Made by a program: the position numbers and the translations under genes
Source: Pseudomonadota bacterium
GTDB taxonomy: Bacteria > Myxococcota > Bradymonadia > UBA4248
Direction of reading: 5' to 3'
Assembly (NCBI GenBank): GCA_017613855.1
Contig: JAGACY010000399.1
Location: 1 to 13,115, forward strand
DNA: 13,115 nucleotides
In this document: positions 1 to 7,680 of the stretch, in pieces
Numbering within the stretch: position 1 is the first letter of the stretch
Layout: each line of letters begins with the position of its first letter
The notes under the pieces: model-generated
What the model saw: only the letters and a program-made list of their open reading frames with translations
Databases searched by the model: none
What the model was told of the DNA's origin: nothing

Positions 1-44
1 CGCCAAATCTAAGCTCTAATGAGAGAACACTCAGCTAGATAATA

Positions 45-72
45 AAAACCTCTCCGTATCTGGAGAGGTTTT
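45..72 (-). terminator. Rho-independent terminator of the TPR gene
   Basis: A perfect 11-bp inverted repeat (AAAACCTCTCC / GGAGAGGTTTT) encloses a 6-base loop at 56-61. Read on the minus strand, the GC-containing stem runs into a TTTTTATTAT tract. It begins 8 bases after the stop codon of the minus-strand TPR gene, so it very probably ends that transcript. The A-run on the other side means it could also stop plus-strand transcription entering from the left. Positions 1-44 hold no gene that I can see. Confidence 0.9.
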
Positions 73-80
73 GAAATGGA

Positions 81-2273
81 TTAGGCTTTGAGAGCAATAT
101 TTAATTTCTTGCGCAGTTTGAGATATTCTTCGCTCAGGGCCCAGAGCATGAGTGAACCATTGCGGTCACGTACTGAACGTGTGCTCAGAGGTTTGGATTC
201 TTCGGCGAGCAGTCTTTCGATGACGGAAGGATCATCGCAGAAGAGCAAACCAACGCGGTTTCCGAAATCATCGACAGAAGCCATGAACATACGGGTATTG
301 AGTTTGGATGAACGCTTGTTGAATATTTCGTCAACGAGTGCACTCAATGTGCTTCTTTGTTCGCCAGAGAGACCTTTGGCTAAGGTCTTGGAAATGCTTT
401 CCTGATTCTTATCGAGCGTGATGTTGAGATCGGGGATAATCGTTTTGAAGATGGCAAACAGAATGAGTTCAATGCTCTTCATACCCAGCTGCAGCAGATA
501 GTATTCGGGGCGCATGAGAAGGAGTGCTTTGGCCGTTAAGAATGCCAGCTCTTTGTTGCTTCTTCCTTTGAGGCAATTGGAATGTACGAGGAATGAGCGG
601 TTGCTGAAATAGGCATTGGTGACACCTTTGAACTTGTCACAGCGATACAGCAGCGGGCATTCGCCAAATCCGAGTGCGGAAATTTCACTGCGAATGGTAT
701 TGTTAAACGGCGTATTTTCATTGATATCGATGCGCGCTTCTTTTTCATGGATGCCGTAGGTCGCGAAATCATTCGAGAATTTGTCGCCAATGATAGGCGC
801 ACAAATCTTGAAAATATTGACCAGTGTGCGATCGAGGCTTTCGGGGAAGATGAGTTCCCAGATGTCATTCGTAAATCTATCGGTAATCTGAGGTATATCG
901 GCGTTTGCAAATTTTTCGACGATAGCTTTTCCTTCTTCGTCATTGATTTGCAGAACATTGAGAACACGATAGATGCAAAGGGCTTCATCGAATTTTCCGA
1001 GTTTGCGGTAGCACTTGGCCAGATCATTGACTGCCTGGAGTTGATCGGGAGCCAGGCGTAAAATCTCACGATTTTCGTAGACCGCTTTTTCGAGTGTGCT
1101 GTCGTCTGTCTCGTACAGTTTAGCCAGGATCTTGTGGAAATTGACGTTATCGGGATAGAGGTTGCTGACTTCCTGGTAGGCTTCGGCAGCACCGGGAATA
1201 TTGCTGAATTGTTTGAGACGGAGTTCACCGAGGTTTTTGTAGAGTGCTGCCAACAGTTTGACATTGGGGGTTTCTGCATCCTTATGGCGTGCAATCATCG
1301 AGAGATAGCTTGTTTCAATGCCGGCATAATCATTCTGTGCCTGCTGCATCGCTATCATGCCCTGGAAGACATCAAGCTGATTGGGCTGAATATCGAGTAC
1401 CTGGTTAAAGACCTGAATCGTACGTCTGTAATTGTTGATCTTTTCTTTGAAGATCCAGGCCATTTTGAGCAGGTTTTTGCACTTCTCTTCGTCGTCCTCT
1501 GTTGCCTGAATGAGTGCATTGAGTGCATTGAGGCATCGATCCCAATCTTCTTTGTGTTCGGAAATGACGAGAATTCTTTGATGGGCGTCGCTGCACAAAG
1601 GATATTCCGAGAGTGCTTCTTCATACAAACTCAGAGCTTTATCTTCGTCATTCTTACGATTGTGATAGTCATCGCCAATGCTTACCAGGAAGGCAGCGCG
1701 GCTTTCTGCGCCTGTCATGGATGCAAGCAATCTCTCGCGGGCCTTTGCCATGGCTTTGTCATCACCGCTGGCTTCAGACACTTTAAGCAGTGAGTCAATC
1801 AAATCTTTGTCACCGGGGCACGCATCGAGCGCTTTTTCGTAGTTTTCCCGTGCTTTGACAAGATCGTCAGAGGCTGCATGGGCATCGCCGATTTTTTGGA
1901 AAATACGCATGACCATGTTGTCTTTGAGCGCCGGACGATGGAATATGAGAAGTTCCATCAGGAGTTTTGAGTCGATCTCTTTGGGATCTTTTTGGAGTTC
2001 ACCTTCCGCGAGAGCGGTCAGTGTCTCAAAGTCGCGGGGATCGTAACTGTGTGCCTGCTGATAGGCTGTCAGTGCTTCGTCCATTTCCTTTTGTTCACGA
2101 TGGACTCTGCCTATTGTGCGATAAATGAACAGATTGTCGGACGCGCTTCTTGTTTTGTCCTCTTCTTTCAAAAGAGGAAATAACAGGTCCTGAAGCCTGT
2201 TCAAATCCCCCGATTCAAGGGCGATATTTGAAAGACGTTTAATCTCTGAAAATGAAATCTGTTCGTTCATCAT
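81..2273 (-). CDS. Tetratricopeptide-repeat protein with an uncharacterised C-terminal domain
   Basis: The protein has 730 residues, no signal peptide and no clear membrane segment, so it is probably cytoplasmic. Residues of about 45-450 are helical TPR-like repeats, for example units around IYRTIGRVHREQKEMDEAL, ENYEKALDACPGD, ALSLYEEALSEYP, AAEAYQEVSNLYPDN and KCYRKLGKFDEALCIY. TPR arrays form superhelical scaffolds that bind partner proteins; the partner here is unknown. Residues of about 455-730 are a separate, non-repeat domain containing ELAFLTAKALLLMRPEYYL near 574-592. From memory this resembles the C-terminal part of large TPR proteins of myxobacteria, whose function I do not know. 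No HExxH or other catalytic motif is visible. The start at 2273 was chosen because GGAG lies 8 bases upstream (2282-2285); an ATG at 2270 and one at 2300 are alternatives. A hairpin lies just upstream and a strong terminator just downstream. Confidence 0.85.
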   Translation of the reverse strand: MMNEQISFSEIKRLSNIALESGDLNRLQDLLFPLLKEEDKTRSASDNLFIYRTIGRVHREQKEMDEALTAYQQAHSYDPRDFETLTALAEGELQKDPKEIDSKLLMELLIFHRPALKDNMVMRIFQKIGDAHAASDDLVKARENYEKALDACPGDKDLIDSLLKVSEASGDDKAMAKARERLLASMTGAESRAAFLVSIGDDYHNRKNDEDKALSLYEEALSEYPLCSDAHQRILVISEHKEDWDRCLNALNALIQATEDDEEKCKNLLKMAWIFKEKINNYRRTIQVFNQVLDIQPNQLDVFQGMIAMQQAQNDYAGIETSYLSMIARHKDAETPNVKLLAALYKNLGELRLKQFSNIPGAAEAYQEVSNLYPDNVNFHKILAKLYETDDSTLEKAVYENREILRLAPDQLQAVNDLAKCYRKLGKFDEALCIYRVLNVLQINDEEGKAIVEKFANADIPQITDRFTNDIWELIFPESLDRTLVNIFKICAPIIGDKFSNDFATYGIHEKEARIDINENTPFNNTIRSEISALGFGECPLLYRCDKFKGVTNAYFSNRSFLVHSNCLKGRSNKELAFLTAKALLLMRPEYYLLQLGMKSIELILFAIFKTIIPDLNITLDKNQESISKTLAKGLSGEQRSTLSALVDEIFNKRSSKLNTRMFMASVDDFGNRVGLLFCDDPSVIERLLAEESKPLSTRSVRDRNGSLMLWALSEEYLKLRKKLNIALKA

Positions 2274-2290
2274 TTTGTTTGCTCCATGCT

Positions 2291-2326
2291 CATAGTGCAC
2301 AGGCTTAGAACGGCAAGCCTGCTATG
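2291..2326 (-). promoter_or_regulatory. Hairpin in the leader of the TPR gene
   Basis: CAGGCTT (2300-2306) pairs with AAGCCTG (2315-2321) across an 8-base loop. The stem continues with CATAG (2291-2295) pairing to CTATG (2322-2326) after a 4-base bulge on one side. In the TPR transcript this 12-bp stem ends about 5 bases before the GGAG ribosome binding site, so it could affect translation or mRNA stability. The role is an inference; it lacks a T-run and is not a convincing terminator for the upstream oxidoreductase gene. I saw no convincing -35/-10 pair in the 132-base spacer 2274-2405. Confidence 0.45.
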
Positions 2327-2405
2327 CCCAAAAAACAATCGTTCTTATGTTCTACGCATTGAGGGCGGTTTCGTAAAGTCAAAAGTTAGATTTTTAACTC
2401 TATAT

Positions 2406-3968
2406 TCAATCCCCTATCATACACAGAGCCGCAGAGATGCCATCGAGTGCACAGCTCGTAATGCCGCCCGCATATCCGGCCCCCTCCCCGATGGGGTACA
2501 ATCCCTCTATGCCGACGGCCTGATAGTTCTCCGATCGCAGTATGCGCACCGGAGAACTGGTGCGGGATTCTATGCCGATAAAATTGGCCTGTTCAGTCAC
2601 AAAACCGTGCATTTGCCGGTCAAATACCGGGAGTGCGGCTTCGAGTGCCCGGCAGATTTTGGCAGGCAAAATAGCATGCATATCCGCCGGATATGTCCCG
2701 GGGGAGTAGGTCGTTTTGGGGGCAGAGGATGGCACTTTTTTCTGCAGAAAATCCATCATGCCCTGGGCCGGGGCAAATGCGGATTGGCTTTGCATGGCTG
2801 CCTTTTGCTCGAGTTTTCGAATCCAGTGCAAACCACCGAGGGCGCCGGGTTCGTACATCGACTCATCGACCTGGACGACGAGCGCTGAATTGGCATATTT
2901 CCCATTGCGTTTGCTGCCGCTCATGCCATTGACAACCCGTGTGTTCTGTGCGGTTTGCGAAGCAATGACGCGCCCTCCCGGGCACATGCAGAATGAAAAA
3001 ACACTCGGCAAATGCTCATCATTAAAGCGCACGGCATACTCGGCTGGCGGCAAAAGCGGATGACCGGCATAGCTGCCGTATTGAATGGCGTTGATCAATT
3101 CCTGCGGATGTTCAACACGAACCCCGATGGCAAAGGGTTTGGGAGCCATCATCACATTTTGGGCGTGCAGGCGCTCGTAGAGATCGTCCGCACTATGGCC
3201 GATGCCCAAAAAAACTGCATCGAATCGAATCTTTTCGCCATTTAGAATGATACCGCTGCAGCGCCCCTTTTCTATCCAAATATCATCGACATGGCTTTCG
3301 AAATGATATTGGACACCTTTGGATTCGAGCCATTTTCGCATTTCGATTAAAATCGGCATCAGACGGTCGGTTCCGATGTGGGGATGGGCTTCATAGCGAA
3401 GGGAACGGTCTGCCCCAAATTGCACGAATCGATCGAGAATCAGCGGAATATATTTGGATTTCGTGCGCGTCATCAGTTTGCCGTCCGAGTAGGTTCCGGC
3501 GCCGCCTTCGCCAAAGCAAATATTGCTCTCGGGGTTGAGCACGCCACGGTGCATCAGGGCTGCAATGTCATGGGAACGCTCATAAACTGATTTGCCGCGC
3601 TCGAAAATGTCGACCTTAAAACCGGCTTCGGCAAACGTCATCGCTGCAAACAACCCCGAAGGCCCTGCACCTACGATACAGACATGAGGCGGACATTCAC
3701 GTTTCGAAAATGTCGGCAATGTAATGGGAATCCCAGGTTTTTCGCATCCCGCTTGTTCCAGTTTCTTGATTAATGAAGGATCATTGGGAACTTCAATGGT
3801 GAGCGTTGCCTGAAATTTCGGACTTTTATGGCGGACATCGAGACTCTTTTTGGCAAAATCCCATTCGAGAATCGCATCCCGGGGAATACCGAGATGTTTG
3901 GCCGCTGAAAGCGCAAAATCCTTGGCATCATGGAGTGAATATTGGAATTGTGGCGTTCTGAATCGCAT
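2406..3968 (-). CDS. FAD-dependent oxidoreductase (COG2509-type dehydrogenase)
   Basis: This is a 520-residue soluble flavoprotein. A Rossmann FAD-binding motif VCIVGAGPSG lies at residues 96-105, with the ribose-binding acidic residue in DIFERG (E123). The segment CFGEGGAGTYSDGKL at 151-165 and the C-terminal GLYPIGEGAGYAGGI at 489-503 are hallmarks of the widespread but poorly characterised COG2509 family. The latter closes the FAD site, and IESRTSSPVRI precedes it. The roughly 90-residue N-terminal domain before the FAD motif and the overall length are normal for the family. The electron donor and substrate are not known for the family, so none is assigned. The start ATG at 3968 agrees with where relatives begin, although no Shine-Dalgarno sequence precedes it. 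The gene lies upstream of the TPR gene on the same strand and may be co-transcribed with it, and it diverges from mutS2. Confidence 0.9.
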   Translation of the reverse strand: MRFRTPQFQYSLHDAKDFALSAAKHLGIPRDAILEWDFAKKSLDVRHKSPKFQATLTIEVPNDPSLIKKLEQAGCEKPGIPITLPTFSKRECPPHVCIVGAGPSGLFAAMTFAEAGFKVDIFERGKSVYERSHDIAALMHRGVLNPESNICFGEGGAGTYSDGKLMTRTKSKYIPLILDRFVQFGADRSLRYEAHPHIGTDRLMPILIEMRKWLESKGVQYHFESHVDDIWIEKGRCSGIILNGEKIRFDAVFLGIGHSADDLYERLHAQNVMMAPKPFAIGVRVEHPQELINAIQYGSYAGHPLLPPAEYAVRFNDEHLPSVFSFCMCPGGRVIASQTAQNTRVVNGMSGSKRNGKYANSALVVQVDESMYEPGALGGLHWIRKLEQKAAMQSQSAFAPAQGMMDFLQKKVPSSAPKTTYSPGTYPADMHAILPAKICRALEAALPVFDRQMHGFVTEQANFIGIESRTSSPVRILRSENYQAVGIEGLYPIGEGAGYAGGITSCALDGISAALCMIGD

Positions 3969-4098
3969 TTTTAATGTTTCAACTTGCAGTTATTTAAGGC
4001 ATATAGCGCCGGGGGGAATAACGAAAAAATCGCAAAGGCCGTTAGACCTGAGTAAATTCAATTGCGCTTTGCGCATTGCAGATTGCGAATTAGAATAC
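3969..4098. promoter_or_regulatory. Divergent intergenic region with short TTGCG-type repeats
   Basis: These 130 bases separate the outward-facing oxidoreductase and mutS2 genes, so promoters for both should lie here. I cannot pick a convincing -35/-10 pair on either strand. Positions 4061-4091 are built from near-repeats of the form ATTGCG/ATTGCA, and they include a small perfect hairpin, TGCGC TTT GCGCA, at 4063-4075. The open frame of mutS2 runs back through this region, but the residues it would encode do not look like the family. Confidence 0.4.
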
Positions 4099-6609
4099 AT
4101 GCAAAATCAAGTCAATACCATCAATCCTGAATTGCTGCTCACGCGGTTTGTCGATGAAGCCGTGCAGCCCGCACAATATGAGAATCTCGACTGGCCCGAA
4201 GTTTTATCGGCCATTGCTTCGCGCTGCCACAGTGAACAGTCGCGCAATCTCGTTATGCATTTCCCGCAGCTCAAGGAAAAATCCGTAGCCGAACGGCGAT
4301 TTGGGGAAATTGCACAGCTCATTGAGCTCTACGATGCCTGCGATCCCGTGGTTTCGATTCAAATCAGCGATCTCGATGACATTCTCCTGCGAGCAGAACG
4401 CGGTGCCATCCTTTCGGGCGAAGAATTGCTCAAAGTGGCTTCGACACTGGGAACTTTTCATGCCGTCTATCGTTATTTTCATGTGCGCCGCGAGGATGCA
4501 CCGCTGATATGGGATTATGCACAGGATATCGAACAGCACACCGATATTGAACGCCGCCTCAAGGCTTCGTTCGATGCCGAAGGCAAACTCGTCGACGATG
4601 CATCTCCCGATTTGGCCAAGCTTCGCGAACGTACCCGAAGACTTGCCGAGAGCCTGCGAACGCGCATAGAAGCCAAACTCTCTAGCCCGGATATTCAGGA
4701 AGTCATCCAGGATCATTATTATACACAGCGCGAAGGCCGATACGTCCTCCCCATCAAATCCTCGAGCCGAAGCCGCGTCGAAGGTATCGTGCATGCGACG
4801 AGTGCTTCTGGCCAGACGGTGTTCGTCGAACCCGCAGAACTCGTCGAACTCAACAATGCCCTCAGAATGTCGGATTTCGGCATGGAAGCCGAAGAACAGC
4901 GCATTCTGCAGATGCTTTCGGCCATGGTCGGTGCCCATCGTGAGGCTTTCCTCGCCAATGCAAGGCGCTGTCTGTACCTCGATTGTGCCGATGCTGTCGC
5001 ACGATTTAGCCTCGATTGCCAGTGCCATATCCCCGATCTGAGCGATGGCAGCATCGAGCTCTACCAGGCCAGGCATCCGCTGTTGGCGCTCCGGCACTTT
5101 GAACATCCCGATTTCGTCGTCGTGCCCAATGATATTCTGCTTCACGAACCGGCACATGCTTTCGTCATCAGCGGTGCCAATGCCGGCGGAAAGACGGTCA
5201 ATCTCAAGACTGTCGGCCTCTTTGCACTCATGGTCGGAGCGGGCATTCCACTTTCTGCAGGCGCTTCCTCATGTTTTCCCATCTTTAATGATGTCTTTGC
5301 CGATATCGGCGATGATCAGTCCATCGCCCAAAATATCTCAACCTTCTCTGCTCACGTCCAATCACTCGCCAAAGCTTTGCCGGATGCGGGGCAGAACTCG
5401 CTATATCTGCTCGACGAGCCCTTTAGCGGCACCGATCCCGAGCATGCATCCCCGCTGGTGATTTCGCTCATCGAGTATTTGTACGGCGCAGGTGCACGTT
5501 GTTTCGTCACGACCCACTTCGAAAATGTCAAGGCCTATGCGCTCGAGACGGAATGGATCGCCTCGGGCAGCGTGAGTTTCGATCTCGAATTGATGCGCCC
5601 CACCTATCATTTGCAGATGGGCCATCCGGGTACGAGTGCCGCTTTCGAAATCGCACATCAGCATGGACTTCCCGAAGCTATTCTCGAATCAGCCCGAAAA
5701 CAATACGATTCGAAGGCAACCAGCAGCCTCGAGCATGCCATTGCCGAACTCGAGCAGCAGCGCGTACGCCTTGAAGATGCACGTCAAAGAGTTGCTTTGA
5801 CCCAGGAAGAACTCGACAAGGCTCGCGCGGAAGTTGAGGAACTGCGCGAAAAAATGCGTGCACAGGTCGCCGGGACCCTCGGCAAGGATATTCAGACGGC
5901 GCAGGAAAATATCCGGAGAATCAAGGCGCGCATCAGCAAGCTCCGCAAAAAGATGTTTACGGCTGAATTCCGCCACCAGACCGAAGTGCAGGAAGCGCTC
6001 GACCGCGAAATGACTGAACTTGAGGCCGAAACCCGCAAAGAGAGCAGCGTCGTTGCCGAAATTACAGCACCGCCGTTTGAACCCATGCCCGAACGCGAAA
6101 TTGTCATTGGCAAGAAAGTTCAGATTCGCCAATACCACCGAAATGCACAGGTACTGGCGCGTTCCGGGAACCATCTGACGCTTCAGCTCGGCATTTTGCA
6201 GGTGCATGCCCAAATTCAGGATATTGGGCGGCCCATCGTCGAAGAGGAGCCCGAGCCGACTGCGCGGCAAAAACGCATTAAAAACGCCAAAATTATCGAG
6301 ATTAAGCACGAAAACAGCGTGCTCGTGGATGAAACGACCCAGCTGCCCATTATGGCTCAGGTGTCCGACAATACCCTCGATTTGCGCGGCCTGACCAGCG
6401 AGGATGCGCTTGAACGCACGGAATTCTTCCTGCAGAGTATGCAGGTGCGCGAGCAGGCCATGTGCTACATCATTCACGGGCATGGTACGGGCGTGCTAAA
6501 AAACTGTATTCGCCAGTATTTGAGCCGTTCTCCGCTCGTCGAAACGACGCGTCCCGGGCAGTACTACGAAGGCGGTGATGGTGTGACGCTGGCTTGGATT
6601 AAGGGGTAG
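4099..6609 (+). CDS. mutS2: MutS2 family ATPase/nuclease with Smr domain
   Basis: The protein has 836 residues from the chosen start, slightly longer than typical MutS2 (about 780). In order it shows an N-terminal helical region beginning ENLDWPEVLSAIASRC, a core/clamp region, and a MutS-type ATPase with Walker A GANAGGKT at 359-366 and Walker B LYLLDEPFSGTDP at 435-447. The conserved PTYHLQMGHPGTSAAFEIA segment follows, then a long charged coiled coil (about 540-680). The C-terminal Smr domain has LDLRG at 760-764 and HGHGTG at 793-798. MutS2 lacks the mismatch-recognition domain of MutS. Family members are known to suppress homologous recombination or to act on collided ribosomes, with the Smr domain as a nuclease or RNA/DNA-binding part. 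The Walker B is odd: most MutS2 proteins read DE(L/I)xxGTDP, whereas here it is DEPFSGTDP, more like an ABC transporter. The open frame extends upstream to 3850, but ATG 4099 fits the family; no clear ribosome binding site is seen. Confidence 0.93.
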   Translation: MQNQVNTINPELLLTRFVDEAVQPAQYENLDWPEVLSAIASRCHSEQSRNLVMHFPQLKEKSVAERRFGEIAQLIELYDACDPVVSIQISDLDDILLRAERGAILSGEELLKVASTLGTFHAVYRYFHVRREDAPLIWDYAQDIEQHTDIERRLKASFDAEGKLVDDASPDLAKLRERTRRLAESLRTRIEAKLSSPDIQEVIQDHYYTQREGRYVLPIKSSSRSRVEGIVHATSASGQTVFVEPAELVELNNALRMSDFGMEAEEQRILQMLSAMVGAHREAFLANARRCLYLDCADAVARFSLDCQCHIPDLSDGSIELYQARHPLLALRHFEHPDFVVVPNDILLHEPAHAFVISGANAGGKTVNLKTVGLFALMVGAGIPLSAGASSCFPIFNDVFADIGDDQSIAQNISTFSAHVQSLAKALPDAGQNSLYLLDEPFSGTDPEHASPLVISLIEYLYGAGARCFVTTHFENVKAYALETEWIASGSVSFDLELMRPTYHLQMGHPGTSAAFEIAHQHGLPEAILESARKQYDSKATSSLEHAIAELEQQRVRLEDARQRVALTQEELDKARAEVEELREKMRAQVAGTLGKDIQTAQENIRRIKARISKLRKKMFTAEFRHQTEVQEALDREMTELEAETRKESSVVAEITAPPFEPMPEREIVIGKKVQIRQYHRNAQVLARSGNHLTLQLGILQVHAQIQDIGRPIVEEEPEPTARQKRIKNAKIIEIKHENSVLVDETTQLPIMAQVSDNTLDLRGLTSEDALERTEFFLQSMQVREQAMCYIIHGHGTGVLKNCIRQYLSRSPLVETTRPGQYYEGGDGVTLAWIKG

Positions 6610-6610
6610 C

Positions 6611-6674
6611 GCGGCCTATTGCCCTGCAGGCAATACGGCACGCGCTGCGGCGCTATGCATAGCATACGCGCCGC
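6611..6674. repeat. Two-hairpin intergenic element, copy A
   Basis: The element begins one base after the mutS2 stop codon. It reads GCGGC (6611-6615), then the palindrome TATTGCC / GGCAATA (6617-6635) with a 5-base loop, then ACGCGC (6640-6645). A second hairpin follows, in which GCGGCGC (6647-6653) pairs with GCGCCGC (6668-6674) around TATGC ATA GCATA (6654-6666), with a single bulged C at 6667. Its layout matches the element at 8398-8470 although the paired bases differ, which suggests that structure rather than sequence is kept. There is no T-run, so it is not a standard terminator. It lies 20 bases before the ABC ATPase start and would be transcribed between the two genes. The function is unknown. 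Confidence 0.7.
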
Positions 6675-6694
6675 AAATCTTTGGGGAATGCACT

Positions 6695-7372
6695 ATGAAA
6701 GTCATTGCAAAACTCTCCGATATCGCCAAATCTTACGGCAATGGTGATTCAAAACTTCAGGTTTTAAGCGGTTTCTCGATGGAAATCGCCGAAGGCGATT
6801 TCGTCGCCATTCAGGGACGAAGCGGCAGCGGTAAAACGACACTGCTCAATATTATCGGTCTGCTCGACAGCGATTATCAGGGAAAATACGAACTTTTCTC
6901 AAAGAAGCAGAATGCACTCATTGATGTCAAATCCCTCAGGGATGCCGAACTGAGCCACCTGCGAAGTGAAATGCTGGGATTTGTTTTTCAGCACTTCAAT
7001 TTGCTCGATCATCTGACATGCCTCGAAAATGTCTGCCTGCCTGCGGCCTTTTCGAATCAGGCACTCGACCGGGAAACGCTCGAAAAACGTGCATTGGAGC
7101 TGATGCAGCAGTTTGGGGTGGATGATAAACGCGATGCCATGCCGAATCAGCTTTCGGGAGGGCAAAAACAGCGCATTGCTGTTGCCCGTGCGCTTTTGCT
7201 CAATCCCGGACTCATCTTGTGCGATGAGCCAACCGGTGCACTCGATGTCGAAACAAGCCACGATATGATGGCCCGGTTCAGAGAGATTTCACAAAGCCGG
7301 AATATTGCTTTTGTGATTGTGACTCACGATCCCTCTGTGGCAGAAGCTTGTGATCGCGTGATTCAGGTTTGA
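6695..7372 (+). CDS. ABC transporter ATP-binding protein, LolD/MacB type, without a nearby permease
   Basis: This 225-residue ATPase subunit has all the expected motifs: Walker A GRSGSGKT at 41-48, Q-loop FVFQHFNLLDHLT with Q99, signature LSGGQ at 153-157, Walker B LILCDE at 173-178, the D-loop region GALD, and the switch histidine H211 in VTHDPS. The ENVCLP segment after the Q-loop is typical of the LolD/MacB/FtsE group, which drives lipoprotein release, export or mechanotransmission through FtsX-like permeases. It is not assigned more narrowly. The chain stops at RVIQV, about ten residues before the usual end of this group, where a short 'DGRI' strand normally follows. GGGGA lies 7 bases before the ATG. 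No permease gene lies on either side, so its partner must be encoded elsewhere or be absent. It follows mutS2 with an 85-base gap filled mostly by hairpin element A. Confidence 0.88.
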   Translation: MKVIAKLSDIAKSYGNGDSKLQVLSGFSMEIAEGDFVAIQGRSGSGKTTLLNIIGLLDSDYQGKYELFSKKQNALIDVKSLRDAELSHLRSEMLGFVFQHFNLLDHLTCLENVCLPAAFSNQALDRETLEKRALELMQQFGVDDKRDAMPNQLSGGQKQRIAVARALLLNPGLILCDEPTGALDVETSHDMMARFREISQSRNIAFVIVTHDPSVAEACDRVIQV

Positions 7373-7680
7373 TTCATTCAAATGTTATGAGAGATTTAAA
7401 ACAATCTATTCGTATTATATTTGTTTAATAGTTGGTATATTGAGGCTTTTTTACTCAAAAATTGGTAAAATTTCCTTTATTTGAACAAAATACAAAATTG
7501 ATACAATTCTAATTGACAGTTTAGGCGCTTTTTGTTTAGGGATAAAGGTGCGTTTTGTGCGTCAATGTAAGTAATTGCATTTTGCTTAGGAGATGTATTC
7601 TGTAAAGCTATGGGATGCAAATTCTTGAGATGATTGGAATGGTGTTTTGTGCATAGTAAGGCATCGTAGGAGGAAGCACG
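7373..7680. other. AT-rich intergenic region upstream of the two-component operon
   Basis: This 308-base stretch holds no gene that I can support and is much richer in AT than its flanks. It probably contains the promoter of the response regulator/kinase pair. TTGACA at 7513-7518 is a perfect -35 hexamer, but the bases at the right distance (about TTAGGG at 7536) are a poor -10. Around it lie a direct repeat, AATTGATACA (7496-7505) and AATTGACAGT (7511-7520), and an inverted repeat CAATT CT AATTG (7504-7515). TTGA also occurs at 7481, 7498 and 7513. OmpR-family regulators often bind such direct repeats, so this may be an autoregulatory site; that is a guess. No strong terminator for the ABC gene is visible. 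AGGAGG at 7668-7673 is the ribosome binding site of the regulator. Confidence 0.4.

Noticed and set aside
1134..1793. A 219-codon open frame on the plus strand inside the TPR gene
   Set aside because: It lies wholly antisense to a clear TPR protein, has no recognisable domain, and is explained by the codon usage of the real gene.
2346..2405. AGTTA/TAACT hairpin downstream of the oxidoreductase as a terminator
   Set aside because: The stem is only 5 bp of AT-rich sequence, too weak to claim.
2286..2888. A plus-strand frame running from the TPR leader into the oxidoreductase gene
   Set aside because: It overlaps the C-terminal FAD-binding motif of a clear gene on the other strand and resembles nothing known.
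3850..4098. An 83-residue N-terminal extension of MutS2
   Set aside because: It would overlap the divergent oxidoreductase gene and read through the intergenic repeats; MutS2-like sequence begins only after ATG 4099.
4204..5157. A 317-codon open frame on the minus strand inside mutS2
   Set aside because: It is antisense to well-conserved MutS2 sequence and shows no family features; the GC-rich codon bias of the real gene keeps the opposite strand open.
5689..6483. A 264-codon minus-strand frame antisense to the mutS2 coiled coil and Smr domain
   Set aside because: It has no ribosome binding site or known motif, and the Smr signatures on the plus strand decide the coding strand.
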